Assembly: GCA_009760855.2 (NCBI GenBank) | Contig: WPIO01000022.1 | Span: 2,485,001-2,549,000 of the forward strand | Reading direction: 5' to 3' | Origin: Cristatella mucedo | Lineage: Eukaryota; Bryozoa; Phylactolaemata; Cristatellidae | Length of the DNA: 64,000 bases | Shown here: positions 11,081 through 41,589 of the stretch, piece after piece | Numbering within the stretch: the first letter of the stretch is position 1 | How the letters are laid out: every line of letters begins with the position of its first letter | Program-made: the position numbers and the translations under genes | Notes under the pieces: generated by a model | Databases searched by the model: none | What the model was told of the DNA's origin: nothing | The model's input: only the letters and a program-made list of their open reading frames with translations

Positions 11081-11680
11081 GAAACAAATCAATTGCAAAA
11101 GGCAACAATGATGGCGTTACTGAGGGTAGTCCTGTGTCCGACGCTGTTTCCAACCCAGCAAGAGCCCCTCATGTAAATTCAGGCCCCCCCCCCGGCGTCA
11201 CCCATTTCTTCTATCCTGTCGACATCGAGTTTTACTAATCATTCCTTGACGAACTTGAGCGTGAGTAGAATTGCACTCAACTTTACTGCACCTCGACTTC
11301 CTTGTAACTTTGCCCAATAGAGTTTTAATGTCGTACGTCATCTGCTAAGCCGACTGCATTCTGTAGTTTCGTCGATGAGCAATTACTATTAGTATTCAAA
11401 ATCAGATAGAAAAGTAGGGCGTGACAAAACTTAAATTCTTCTTTGAGCTATACCGACGACTTGGAATTGCTGGACTGCAAGGCCAACGTGGGCAGTAATG
11501 TTTAGGACCATTTCAAATGTTGCATCTTGCTCGTCTGGACTAGCCATCTTGGTTGAGAGTATTTCTAGTTTATATTTTATTAAAGTAAGCAACACTTGTT
11601 GGCGCTGTTATATTTACATATTTGACCGAAATTCTTAATTTTTATGCCACGGAATTTTAAGGTTCTGCCTTATTTTCGGC
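11081..11680. other. Unassigned stretch
   Basis: Contains a C10 run near 11184. Nothing else recognised. Confidence 0.3.
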
Positions 11681-11871
11681 GCGCCGGTTTAGTCCAGTGG
11701 TCAAGGTGCTAGCCGCTACCGAAGTCAAGGTGAATGTATTTGATGACCGAGGTCATGGGCTCGAGCCCCGTGGCATATTTGAAGCGCCTGAATAGAGATT
11801 AAGTTCTCTTGGGGCCCTATACATATGAATTATATATATACATTATATACATATATATATATATATATATA
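11681..11871 (+). mobile_element. SINE-A with (TA)n tail
   Basis: One of the best SINE-A copies: CGGTTTAGTCCAGTGGTCAA (A box), a middle ending ACCGAGGTCATGGGCTCGAG (B box), then GAAGCGCCTGAATAGAG, ATTAAGTTCTCTTGGGG, a CTATACATATGAATT end and a TA microsatellite as the 3' repeat. Confidence 0.85.
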
Positions 11872-12899
11872 TGTTGAATTTTTTTTAAAGCTAACCTGCT
11901 TGCGTAGGACAGTTGAAACGTTGGCAAACTTGATCAGCCGGATTATGACTGCCGACATATGATACGCGGCTCCTGAATTATAATGACTAGCAGCTTTGGT
12001 TACCTAAACTGGCTTCCTCACCCGCTACTCGCTTAGCAGTAGCTCAGAGGTTACCTTCTACGGGCTTATTAGAGTCCCAGCTCCATTTGGGGTTCAGTCG
12101 CGACGCTTTCTGAGCCGGAATTTCTATGACTGGCAGATTAGTTGCAACTTGCTTGCGCCCCGCAAATTGCCCGCTTTGGCCAAGATCGCTTTCATTCTGC
12201 CATGCTACTCACGCGAAATTACTTTCTACGATACTTTTTGATCTCGCAATCTCACCCTCAGACACCACGTAGCACAGATACATCTTGTCTCAATGACTTG
12301 ACAGCAGTCGCTAGCTTCTTCGCTTAGATGTGAGATATTGGTGCGAGCTGACTGGAAAATCGTCTGCTAATCTTCAACTCGAATTCCCAATAACGAGTTC
12401 CTGTTGCGAGCGCCAAGACAGCGTTTTGGCTTGAAAATTCCTTGTTCTAGTCGGGCAATGCAGGGTGGAAGCCTCTCCTTTGTAAAACTATGAGGCGTTA
12501 AGTTCTTGTCCGGCAGATTATTATACGAGGAAGACGTCTGCTGTAAATCGGCAAACGGTCAAATTAAATCGAAGACCAGTGCGAAAGGTCAGACTGTCGA
12601 TTACCAATTCCTTGCGAAGTTGACCTCACTGACGCACCTCTCGAATGCAACGAAATGGTTAAACTCACAAAAAATGCTGGCTCCTCAGTATCTTGCTTCT
12701 TATTACCAAGTAGCATACTACAACTTCTAAGGATGGTTCTCATTATTATAACTTTTTCATGTTCACTTCAGCGAACGCTAAAGATATGTTTGCAGCTACT
12801 GCATGAAATTGTAGTACGCTTTGGAAATGCGTTTAAATATACGAGCCACGGTTAAACAATGATCTGATAAATACATTATCTTCAATATCCATAAAACTC
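11872..12899. other. Unassigned stretch
   Basis: About 1 kb with no recognised element; scattered short ORFs only. Confidence 0.3.
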
Positions 12900-14075
12900 C
12901 AATGGATTTCAGATGCTCATCTAACAAGGTTTAGGTCCATTCTTCGTGAATGATTTCAGATCATTGATGTAAACGGCAGCGGTCATCCTTGGAGCCTTTA
13001 GAGTAGGAGGTACCCCAGTGATCAGTGCTTGGTCTACTTCTCTTTGCAACCTATACCCTGCCTCTTGCCACTGTAATCGCAAAGCACAGTCTATGATTTC
13101 TTTTTTTTACGCAGATGACACATAGCTGTACCTGGGCTTTGGTCCACCCTTGCTTTTCAGCACGTTGAACTCCACCAGCAGTTCTCTTGCAGCACGTATT
13201 GCTGACATTCGCCCTTGGCTGGCAATAGGCTTTCCCAAATTGAATGCTGATAAACATCTAACTAACTGAAAAGTTATTGGCAAATCTGGTGTCTCTTGTG
13301 AACTGGAGAGCTTAATTCTCAAATCTTATGTCTGCACGCAATCTGCATGTCATGTCCCCAACTGACATTTCACTAAATGAGCACATCAGGTCCAGAGTCA
13401 AGTCTGCCTAATTTCAGCTATGCAACAAAGCAAATGGATACACCATGATATCCCATCTAGACTTATCTAACACACTACTCGCAGGTCTTCCAAATGGTGC
13501 AAGAAGGCGATCAATATTCGTGCAAAACTCGGTAGCTTGGATTTTTTTCTTATGTTGAAGGTCGCTATTGCAGCATCACACCTCATAAAGACTCGTATCG
13601 ACTTTTAAGTTTCGCTCACCCAGTTAAAAAAATCTCTTACTCAGTCCTATACCCATACGAAATGCCTCCTAATCAACCTTAACGTCGCACAAACCGCTCT
13701 TCCGACGCAGTAACTTTCGACGCGCCTGTAATCAACCTCAAATCAAACCTAATCTCAGATCCTTTGGAGACTTTGTGCTCGCTCTTCACGATCGAGGTGG
13801 GTGGATTAGAATCCTGCAGTGGGTGATCTTTAATTGCCGATGGCTAACTGAAAACGGCAGTGATAGCCATTAAAGGCTCCTCTACAGCCGCACAAATGAT
13901 GCTGCTAAATCAGCTAGTGGTTTTTTCTTCTTCACTTTGTACGCTCGCAAAGCTGGGAGGGAGCTCACGAGACGTCCCCGACATGACGCCACGCCCATCC
14001 CCGACTTGACCTCATTTAAAAAGAAGCTAACAACCCACAGTGTTTGCTCAGTCTGCGCGAATCCTCCTTAGTTCG
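12900..14075 (+). mobile_element. LINE-1 relic split by a SINE
   Basis: The old copy is readable only in pieces: a GVPQ(C)SVLGL-like region near 13010, a YADDT region near 13110-13130, and the SRLDF region near 13450. After a SINE-B insertion the coding end resumes (PDLTSFKKKLT.. near 14010). Many stops and indels make this the oldest LINE-1 copy in the window. Confidence 0.65.
13777..13920 (+). mobile_element. SINE-B inserted in LINE-1 relic
   Basis: Plus-strand copy with a degenerate B box GGATTAGAATCC, the body segment GATAGCCATTAAAGGCTCCT and an end at gctgctaaatcagct, equivalent to the reverse complement of 2948-3114. Confidence 0.65.
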
Positions 14076-14097
14076 CTTTGTAGTTTCGTATGTACGT

Positions 14098-14128
14098 ATG
14101 TATGTACGTATTGTATGCCGGCTCCTGA
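14098..14128 (+). repeat. Upstream direct repeat flanking LINE-1
   Basis: TGTATGTACGTATTGTATGC followed by cggctcct. A near-identical copy lies at about 15360-15389, just beyond the LINE-1 tail; this may be a long target-site duplication. Confidence 0.5.
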
Positions 14129-14149
14129 CTTGTGACCTTAAGGTCAAGG

Positions 14150-15357
14150 GGGCGTGTAGTTCGTAAGGGCTCCGTGTTAGGTTCGGTTCTTTTCACGGTT
14201 TATACTCTCCCTCTTGCTGATGTGATTACCAAGCACAATCTAGGCTTTCACTTCTATGCAGATGACACTCAGTTGTACCGATACTTTGATCCCTCCCAGC
14301 CTTCGAGCACCTCAAATTCTCTCAACTCACTTGCTGCATGCATTGATGACATCCACACATGGATGGCAGCAAGTTTTCTAAAACTAAACGATGATAAAAC
14401 TAACTTACTAGTTATGGGCAAAACCGGTGTGATTCAGAAACTGGGAAGGCTGACGCTCAAAATTGGCTCAGCCAGCATATCTCCTGTTAAATCAGCTCGA
14501 AATCTAGGTGTCATGTTCCAAAGCGACCTCTCGTTAGACGACCATATCAGCTCCACAGTCAAATCTGCCTATTTTCAGCTTCATAATATTGCTAAAATTA
14601 GGGCTTGTTTAGATAAGGATACCACGTCCAAGTTGGTCCATGCATTCGTGACATCCCATCTCGACTTCTGCAACTCACTGCTTACTGGCCTACCAGCATG
14701 TGCGATCAGGCGATTGCAGCTGATGCAAAATTCTGCAGCTAGGCTTGTCTGTCGTGAGCGTCCCAATTGCCTCATTACACCACTTCTCGCCGACCTGCAC
14801 TGGCTCCCAGTCAAGCAACGGATCGACTTCAAGGTTCTGTCGCTCACTTTTAGGTCACTTTATTTTTTGGCTCCAGCCTATCTCTCAGATCTACTCCCCA
14901 TCAGGCCAAGCATCGTACCACCTGCTTTTCGGAATCCAACAGTTTACAAATACCTCATACAAACCTCATATCCTTTGGAGACCGTGCATTTAGTTCGTAT
15001 GCTCCCAAAGCCTGGAACTCTCTCCCGACCTGCGTCAGAACATCCCTCGACCTGACCACATTTAAAAAGAACTTAAAAGCACACCTATTTAGGACGGCAT
15101 TTAGTGGGTCCCTGCGATTCGTCCTTGATGTGCTTATGCGTGTGCTGACACTGTGCATGCTGCCACTAACCTCATTTGCATGCTGACCCTGTGCATGTCA
15201 CCCTTAACCATGTTATTCATTTTGTTCGTTTATCAAGCATGATATGACTCACCATTCAATTGCATTTCCGTTTGCAGCAAATGTAAAGCGCCTAGAGAGA
15301 GATTGAGTTCTCTGAGGACGCTTTATCAAGTGCATTATTATTATTATTATTATCATT
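14150..15357 (+). mobile_element. LINE-1 copy, 5'-truncated, well preserved
   Basis: An open frame (14132-15055) encodes the RT C-terminal half with [80 protein letters not shown] and [15 protein letters not shown]. The frame shifts near NPTVYKYL relative to the copy at 30511. The 3' UTR ends GTAAAGCGCCTAGAGAGAG, ATTGAGTTCTCTGAGG, ACGCTTTATCAAGTGC then (ATT)n. It is among the youngest LINE-1 copies here. Confidence 0.92.
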
Positions 15358-15359
15358 AC

Positions 15360-15389
15360 GTATGTATGTATGTATTGTATGCAGGCTCC
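15360..15389 (+). repeat. Downstream direct repeat flanking LINE-1
   Basis: TGTATGTATGTATTGTATGC followed by aggctcct; two differences from the copy at 14098-14128. Confidence 0.5.
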
Positions 15390-15830
15390 TCTAATAAGTC
15401 ACTGGTGAGCTGTTAGAAGCACCACCGAGAGGGGCCGGTGCACTGCTGTGATCCGCCTGTGATGTGGCATGGACACAAGCCGGTAACCAGCTGGTGGCCA
15501 GATGGTGGATTCACCATCAGGTTCGGCCGGTGCACAGTTGTGGTCCTCGATGAATCATCGGGGTCAACCAGGGGCCTGGAGGAGTGGAGCGGAAGTGTCG
15601 AGCGAGAGTAGGGGCCGAAGGGAGCCGTGAGCTCTTCGGCTCCGTGCGGTGGTAATAAAATGTCGGTGTTGGGCATCTGCTGGCTCTCTACTGTACGAAC
15701 AAACCACACGCTTATGCGTCCTGCGACTTCGCATGTTATCACTGCCCAATCGACTTCCCAATCGACCAATGCTTCCTCACCAGCATACCAGCATATTCGT
15801 GGCGCCTACAAACCTTTAGGTATGCAGCTA
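15390..15830 (+). other. Possible LTR/leader relic
   Basis: A GC-rich stretch with AATAAA at 15654-15659, then about 140 bp later TGGCGCC (15801-15807). That heptamer begins the primer-binding sites of many LTR elements. The layout (polyadenylation signal, R/U5-like stretch, PBS-like heptamer) suggests an LTR relic. No TG...CA boundaries or target duplication could be set, and no gag/pol remains follow. Confidence 0.25.
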
Positions 15831-15980
15831 CCTGTGGACGCCACAAACACACAAATGTCTTATTACTACGCTGCATTTTCCCGCTCATCTTGTGACTACC
15901 GGTCGCACACCGTACACCGCGCTCGCCTTTCCGGCGACGCTCGCACGCAGCGGCGGCGGCATATCATAAGCGCCGCAAGC

Positions 15981-16750
15981 ATCTGTAAATCACAAAGTCA
16001 TAAAGACCGTGTGGGTGTTACGCTGGAGAGTTTTGTGTAGTGCACTCACAGCCTAAGCGGCTTTCGGTACGCATTCGGTAGCCAACATACTTCATCTCAC
16101 GCAACAAAGAGAAAGTGGGAAGCATAACAGAGTCGGGAGAGCAGTTGAGGTAGTGAGTAGCATAGAAGTAGCAGCTCGGGACCGCTGAAAAAGAAGTGCC
16201 ATAGTCGGCAGCAGGAGAGTAGATGTCGTTGCGTAAGAATTGTGGAAGCGAGTTCCACAGTCTAGGACCTGCAGAGCTAAAGCTTCTTTAGCCAACGGTC
16301 TTTAAGCGGAGGAATGGAATAGCTAATGTATTGTCCACACAGGACCTGAGGGCGCGAACAGGCTGAAACTGATGCAGCAGTTCAGCTAGGTACGAAGGAG
16401 CCAAGCCATAGCGGACCTTGTGGGTCAGCTTAAGAACTTTGCTCTGTATCCGTTGCTCAACCGGCATCCATCCTAGCTCTTTCAGCAAAGGAGACACGTG
16501 CTCAAACTTCTGGGACTTGAAGACTAGCCTTGCAGGCATGTTCATAGTCATCTGCAGTGGCCTATCTGCTTTCTTTGGTAGCCCAACCAAAAGGGAATTA
16601 CGATAATCTAGTCAAGACAGAACTAAGGAACTAGTTATTTTGTATACAAGCCACTGTGCGAGACAGCTCCTGACCTCTGATAGGGATCGGACGTGGTCGC
16701 TAGCCGTAGGTAGAAGCAGTCTTCTGAACAGTTTTTGAAAATTGAAAGGA
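15981..16750 (-). mobile_element. LINE-2 (second L2-like family), 5'-truncated
   Basis: Minus-strand copy whose 3' end lies at about 15981. It encodes the end of an RT ORF of a different family: PKKADRPLQMTMNMPARLVF, HVSPLLKELGWMPVEQRIQS, HKVRYGLAPSYLAELLHQFQ and RALRSCVDNTLAIPFLRLKT. The 3' UTR includes the block reading tttatgactttgtg in better copies. Confidence 0.88.
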
Positions 16751-17025
16751 AATGAGTCGTATCCATCCACGTCGAGCGAAGAGGGTTGAGACGGCGACGG
16801 ATTGAAGCGCGCTCTCGGGTTGCGCCGAAATCAGCCCTCATTTTTAGCGACCAGACAAGACAGCACCTCGTTGCAGCGCAACTCGGGCCGCCGCGAGCAC
16901 GCAGCACAGCGAGCAGCGCGTTGCCACTTTTCGGCTAAACTGACGGAGCGGCGGGGGCCGTAAAATCACCGCAGAGCTCTCGTTCGCGAAGCGTGGCTGT
17001 TGCAGCGACGCCCCTCTGCACATTT
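16751..17025 (+). promoter_or_regulatory. Probable promoter / 5' UTR region of the thioesterase gene
   Basis: CpG-rich DNA directly before the first coding ATG at 17026, continuing into intron 1. There is no TATA box at a plausible distance, which suits a CpG-type housekeeping promoter. The transcription start cannot be placed from sequence. Confidence 0.3.
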
Positions 17026-35699
<18,674 letters not shown>

Positions 35700-36663
35700 A
35701 AAGGGCTCTCTGAAGGTCTCTGAAGCACACACCAACTAGCAGCCATGCTGGTGCCACCCAACTGCTCAGTCTGAGAGCAGTCTAGTCAGAGTCACTGTTC
35801 ATCATCATCGATCAGTCGTCGATGGTTAGTTGTTCCTGGTTATAGTTTAGCCGGCGTTGCTTAGTGCTCGGGTCGCTGCCATCTGCATTTAGAAAGATCT
35901 GCGAATGCGCCCGTTTTGAAATGTGACGATTTATTTACGACGGCCACTACTGCGAATGCGTTCGTTACCTGCACAACAGCTGCGTTCTGGCATCACTGTT
36001 ATATTTATGCCCCTGCGACAGTGCTGGTCTGGACCGTGAGAGACGTGCTTTCGGTTGCCATCAATGATGGCAGACAGTTTCGATGTTGTTGCGTTAGTCG
36101 TCACCAAACTGTGATATAGACTGGCGACAGCAACGTGAGTGTGGCCCCAGTGTTCAAGTTTGTTCGCTAATACAGCTCCGATTGAGCGATGCATTGTAGC
36201 TTCGAGCTTTACTGCCTGACAGGTTATTATCAGCCAGTAATGTCACATGACTGTTATTAACTACCGCCAGCACCGATGCAGAAGCTCCAAGTGCCGAGTC
36301 GCAAGAGCCGACATCGAAGTATTGCGATAGGTAAACCGCAATGAGAGAACAAAGGGACCTTAAGATGAGTCAGGTGACCTTGAAAGTCGAGGCCTGGCTG
36401 AAGGGGCCGATTTTGGCTGCCCCGACCAAAATTACATTTGCCGTTCGGGCCCCCTTTTGCCAAGAATAACCAGCTTTTAGCCCCGCTTGGAAGCAGCTCC
36501 TTTAGATTGGCTTCGACCGGGCTTTCACGAAAAGGCTGACAGGCTAAGCTGTTCTGTAGGCTGGTTTCAGGCGCTATGCCGAGCTGTTTTAAGGCATTTC
36601 TCCGAATAGAATGGGTAGTTAATTAAGTTATTTTCAGACCGCAGGTGCATTCGGCAGGTGCAG
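35700..36663 (+). other. Thioesterase 3' UTR / flank
   Basis: No AATAAA within the first kilobase. 36366-36470 shares a diverged ~110-bp repeat with 41338-41440 (see findings). Confidence 0.4.
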
Positions 36664-36825
36664 TAATAATAATGCTCTTGATAATAATAATGCACTTGAT
36701 AAAGCGCCCTCAGAGAACTTAATCTCTCTCTAGGCGCTTTACATTTGCTGGAAAGGGAAATGCAATTGAATGATGAGTAAAATCATGCTTGATAAACAAA
36801 CAAAATGAATAACATGCTTAGGGAA
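36664..36825 (-). mobile_element. LINE-1 3' fragments, doubled tail
   Basis: Two successive tail starts (aataataatgctcttgat then aataataatgcacttgataa) show one fragment inserted at the tip of another. Confidence 0.85.
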
Positions 36826-37698
36826 GTAGTCAGGGTCTTCCCTTTCCGGTTGGTCTACCGTCCACTATTCAAGGAGGCAATCATATTTATAGAAATGTAC
36901 TGAGAAAGTAAGGTTCTTTTAGACTGGTCTGAAAAGGCGGGCGACCTCATATTTCGGTGCGCATTTCTCTGCAGGCATTCGCGAATACAGAGGCTTCCAC
37001 CGTGGGCGGCCTTCTGAGCCCAGGTTCAGGCTATCCCAAAAGGGAGTAAACAAACTTGATGGAGAGGGGCCAAAGTGCCTTTCTGGGAGTGCGCCTTAGG
37101 CGAGCAGCTTCAGTCTGCTTCTCCGCAGCGAGGCTGCCAACATTTTTCGATGGAATTACCTATGCCTGACGGGCATGTTGGCTTCCGGGGGCAGCTATGG
37201 GTTCTACAAATGGCTGCTGTATTAGTCGTATTCAGGCGGCATTTAGAAAGGCTTCCGAGCGGCGCTCTGTCGATGCAGATATTCAGACCTCAAGCGATCT
37301 TTTTCCAGTGCAGCCCACCAGGCCTTTAAGGATGCTAGGAACGTCTCTCCTTAGTTTTAGCTCCAAGCCGGTTCTTTGGCGAGATTCGAAGGTTACGGAA
37401 TTGCCAGAAAATTATAACTCCTATATCAGCTCTGCAGGCTGCAGATCAGCGACGACTTACGGGTACTAGCCGTAGCATATCGCGTAAGATAGTTTTAACC
37501 TTCAGCCAGTTCGATCCTGCCTGAAGCACTAATGCTGGATCGCATCGAGATCAAATGAGCAGTATATCTATTCTGCCTTAAGCCCCCCCCCCAAAAAAAA
37601 CCGGCAGCCCAAGTCCTGCTGGCTCTCAATGAATCAATCCACGATTGGGGGCTACCACGCTTAAGGATTTAGTAAATAAAATTACTATAAAGTATGAC
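36826..37698. other. Unassigned stretch
   Basis: Contains C10 followed by A8 at 37583. No recognised element. Confidence 0.3.
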
Positions 37699-37965
37699 AT
37701 AATAATAATAATAATAATAATATTGCACTTGATAAAGCGCCCTCAGAGAACTTAATCTCTTTCTAGGCGCTTTACATTTGCTGCAAAGTGATACGCAATA
37801 GAATAGTAAGTAAAATCATGCTTGAAAAACAAACAAAATGAATAACATGGTTAGGGGTTACATGCACTGGGTCAGCATGCAAATGTGGTTAGTGGCAGCA
37901 TGAACAGTGTCAGCACGCATAAGCACATCGAGGACGAATCACAAGGACCCACTAAATGCCTTGTC
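37699..37965 (-). mobile_element. LINE-1 3' fragment
   Basis: Inverted LINE-1 3' UTR with (AAT)n start, through to the 'cacaaggacccactaaatgcc' stretch. Confidence 0.88.
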
Positions 37966-38830
37966 TGCATCGTGGATTCAAGGCGCTTCTTCAGAAGGGC
38001 AACTTTTTCTTTTTACATGGGGCAAGAAGCTTTTCGCACGAAGGCAAAGTACAGCAAAGGTCAAGGCTGATTCGGCCTTATTTATTATATAGCGACAGCA
38101 GAGCCACCAATCGGCATAGAGAATCGGGCTGACTCAGGCGCTGAGCCAAGAGTGCACCTGGTTTCTCACTTGGATCCTCGACAGTCAAGTTCGCATCACC
38201 TATCGGTGCAGCAGCCGCTTTCGGCGTCTGAAAGTCAACGGCAGCGACTGATTAATTTGAATCGTGTGACAATCTTTGTGCGTCGGCATAAATGTCGAGC
38301 GTTGAAGCTGCTCATGGTCGCCACGTAAAGACTCACCTGCAGCATCAAGCATATGGCGGCTACGACTGAGTTTTAAATTGAATACGGTTTTCATTCTGAG
38401 ATCGGTCATGTACTTCGGTCCTGTAACAGAGAGTTCGCACAACAACATTATTTCCCTTCTCCCTCCAAGTCACAATGCCGCGACATAAGCGCGATAACAG
38501 TCCATCCACTACCGGTCACCTATGCGCCCAGGTTGGAAACGTCGGCTTCCGTTAGTCAGTCTCGAGCTTTTTATATACCCAGTGCTCGAAATAGCTCGCT
38601 TCGAAAGATGTGCGTCGAGACATTGACCATCAATTATTCTTTCAAGGAAGCGTTCGTCCAGCGCTCGAAGAATCGTCGAGAGAAAAAGAACGTGCTCTTG
38701 ACTACTATGACAATTGCTAATCAACGCTTTAAAATTACAGGTCATGGTTTGGTAGCCGAGCGTTTGATGTTTGATAGAGCGAAAGCGGGATTCAGGGATG
38801 TACTTACTGATCAGCAGAACCAGATCTGCT
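37966..38830. other. Unassigned stretch
   Basis: 38083-38110 (tatatagcgacagcagagcc) resembles part of SINE-B. A plus-strand 99-codon ORF at 38533-38832 has no recognised domain. Confidence 0.25.
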
Positions 38831-39072
38831 AATAATAATACCTTTGATATAACACCCTCAGAGAACTCAATCTCTTTCTAGGCACTTTACATTTGCTGGA
38901 AAGACAGCCCGATCGAATGGTTAGTGGTAGCATGCTCACTAAGCAACAAGATCAAAATGGTTAGGGGTGACATGCATAGAGACAGCCTGCCAGTGTTGTT
39001 AAAGGCAGCATGCACAGTGTCAGCACGTCAAAGTACATAAAGGATGAACAACATGGACCCACTAAATGCTGT
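38831..39072 (-). mobile_element. LINE-1 3' fragment
   Basis: Diverged inverted 3' UTR and tail. Confidence 0.82.
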
Positions 39073-39091
39073 GAGAAATATATAAAAAAAA

Positions 39092-39250
39092 ATATGATTC
39101 ATTTGCATAGCACCCCAAGAGAACTCAAATCTCTTTTCACGTGCTTCACGGCGGCTACCAATCCCACTTGCAATACAGGAATGCCTACTTCAGGACTCAA
39201 ACTCACACCGGTCGTGCAAGCGCCTTACTCCTACGCTAAGACCCAGTGGT
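39092..39250 (-). mobile_element. SINE-A, diverged
   Basis: Tail half clear (attcatttgcatagcacccc, agagaactcaaatctc); the head is degenerate and has an extra ~20 bp between tail and B-box region. Confidence 0.65.
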
Positions 39251-39483
39251 AATAGTTTTAGTAAGTTGATAACTCCTTCTGCCTCGGACTGTCAAAAGTG
39301 GTATGAGTAGTTTCTTTAATTTTCGAACAAGTTTTCGGGTAGTGTTCATTCCATATAGCTAAAGAGAGCAGTTGAAATAATGAAGTTCAAATGACATCTG
39401 TTTAGAGGGACGGGAGAGCTTGTTTCTGAGCAAATTTTGAATAGAAGTCCTTGACCTTGTGTCACACCCATCAAGGTCGAGGT

Positions 39484-39992
39484 TAATAATAATAATAAGT
39501 AATCTCTAGCACCATCTGAAAGCTTAATCCCTTTCTAGGCACTTTACATTTGCTGTGAGGAAAGCATGTAAATATGGTTAGTCATAACAACATGCACAGT
39601 ATCAGCACGCATATTCACGCGAAGGATAATTCACGGGGTTCTAGCAAATGCTGGGAGTAACAGGTGCGTTTCTAGCCTCTTTGTTTAATAAAATGCACCT
39701 ATTTATCACAGCACTTAATAGGGACCTGTGGTTCAACCTTTATGTGCTAATGAATGCTGACACTGTGCATGCTGCCACTAACCATACTTGCATGCTGACA
39801 CTGTGCATATCACCCCTAACCATGGTATTCTTGTTGTTCGTTGAGCATGCTACCACTAACCATTTGATCGTGTTTCCTTTACAGAAAATGTAAAGCGTCT
39901 AGAGAGTGTTTAGTTCTCTGAGGATGCTTTATCAAAACCACTTCTATTATAATCGCAAAGTCAAAGGATACCGTGACGTCAGTCGGGAGTAA
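39484..39992. mobile_element. LINE-1 3' fragments in both orientations
   Basis: 39484-39655 is a minus-strand 3' UTR. 39690-39953 is a plus-strand 3' UTR with tail. 39956-39992 continues the minus-strand copy (gtgacgtcagtcgggagt), suggesting the plus copy inserted into the minus copy. Confidence 0.75.
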
Positions 39993-40425
39993 GATAATAA
40001 TAATAATAATGCACTTGATAAAGCACCCCCAGAGAACTCAATCTCTTTCTAGGCGCTTTACATTTGCTGCAAAGGGAAACGCGATTGAATGGTGAGCTAT
40101 ATCATGCTTGATAAACAACATGAATAACATGGTTAGATGTGACATGCACAGGGTCAGCATACAAGTGTGGTTACTGGCAGCATGCAACAGTGTCAGCACA
40201 CATAAGCACATGAAGGATGAATCGCAAGGACCCACTAAATGCTGTTCTAAATAGGTATGTTTTTTAGTTCTTTGTAAATGTGGTCAAGTCAGGGGGTGTT
40301 GTGACGCAGGTCATGAGTGAATTCCAGGCTTTGGGAGCATACGAACTAAATGCACGGTCTCCAAAGGATTTGAGGTGTGTACGAGGTATTGGTAGACTCG
40401 CCGAAAAGTTCTCGCTCAAGTTCTC
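39993..40425 (-). mobile_element. LINE-1 3' fragment
   Basis: (AAT)n, tail, 3' UTR and last coding bases, breaking near the 'gtacgaggtattggtaga' stretch. Confidence 0.9.
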
Positions 40426-40464
40426 GTGCCTCTCGTGTTGTCTTGTGCCTCTCGCGTTGGCCTT

Positions 40465-40730
40465 GTAATGAGTGGCCTGGCAATAGCCTTGTTGAAGAGG
40501 TGCAGGGACAAGACTTGAGGCTAAGAAACAACTGATTATGTTAGCGGTTCGCGGCAGCAGCAGATGTATGCATCGCTGAAGCAGAGCAGTAATTATAGGA
40601 TCCAGAGAGAGTGCTAGCTAGCAGTCCTGTTAGACTGGCAGATGAAGTTCGACCTGAGGTCATTAGCGGAAAGTTTGACTATGGACATTGAGGTGCTGCA
40701 CGGAATAGAGGTAGACCAGTGGGTGGGTAT
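40465..40730 (-). mobile_element. LINE-1 relic, RT N-terminal region
   Basis: Corresponds to the segment of the long copy around 31730-31960 (the 'gtgctgggacataacctgaggctaa' region). Confidence 0.65.
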
Positions 40731-41337
40731 ATTACGGAGGGAGTGGAGTCCAGTAGGAGTTTTTTGCCTTATGGGTGGACACTCTGATCATATCTACCAT
40801 GCAGACAAAGAAACCCAGGAAAGCGATCTGTTTGAAAACGCAATTATTATGCAGGTTAAGCGATCCCCTGTGCGCCGTATTCAGAGTCTGCTCCAAATAC
40901 TTGATATCAGCAATTTCAAAATACAGGGTGACCGCAGCCCGTCGGCCGAGGGGCTGAAAGCCGTAAAAAAGAGTTTCGCTTCGACCGAGGAACGACGATG
41001 GGGCTACTTGAGTTTACCGGTCCCGCACTCTCGCTGATTGAGCCATCGCGAGTGCTCCCCCCCATGGCATTCCACTCAAGGCTAAGCAGTCTCGGCTTCA
41101 GCCGGCCACTCACTCGCAGCTTGAGCCGAATCCCGAATGAGCTGCTTCGCGAATGAATTTGTATTATATGTGCACTATTATTTGTATTATTTGTACATAT
41201 GTGCGCCAATTTCGACGCCAGATGCATAAACTGTACCAGCAGTGTGGCTGGCGGTAGCTTGAAGTACTAGCGAAACATCAAAAGAGCCAGCTTCGAGATT
41301 TCGAACTGTTTGCCACCGAAAGAGAGTGCTCCTAAAA
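40731..41337. other. Unassigned stretch
   Basis: A tRNA-like patch near 41030-41050 (tgattgagccatcgcgagtg) may be a SINE-B head remnant. Nothing else recognised. Confidence 0.25.
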
Positions 41338-41589
41338 GTGAGTCGTGCGACCTCGAGCTCGAGGTCTGGCCAAGGTGGCGAGAATGAGCTGCCCGACTTA
41401 CATTTATAGCTTTCATGCCCTCTTTTGCCCGCAATACCCCTTGGAGGCTCCTCCTCGGCGAGTATTAATATTTGGGACGACTGTGATGATCTTCGTGGCG
41501 TTTAGTTACTCGCTTCCATATTTTCCTATCTGTGGCCAATCTGCAGCCACCTACATACAGCCTGCGAAAGTATGTTCACTTTGCGTGCA

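Noticed and set aside
14581..14847. Conserved antisense ORF over LINE-1 (MSDRTLKSIRCL type), also at 31007 and 42642
   Set aside because: Complement of the conserved [15 protein letters not shown] coding block; conserved only because the sense strand is.
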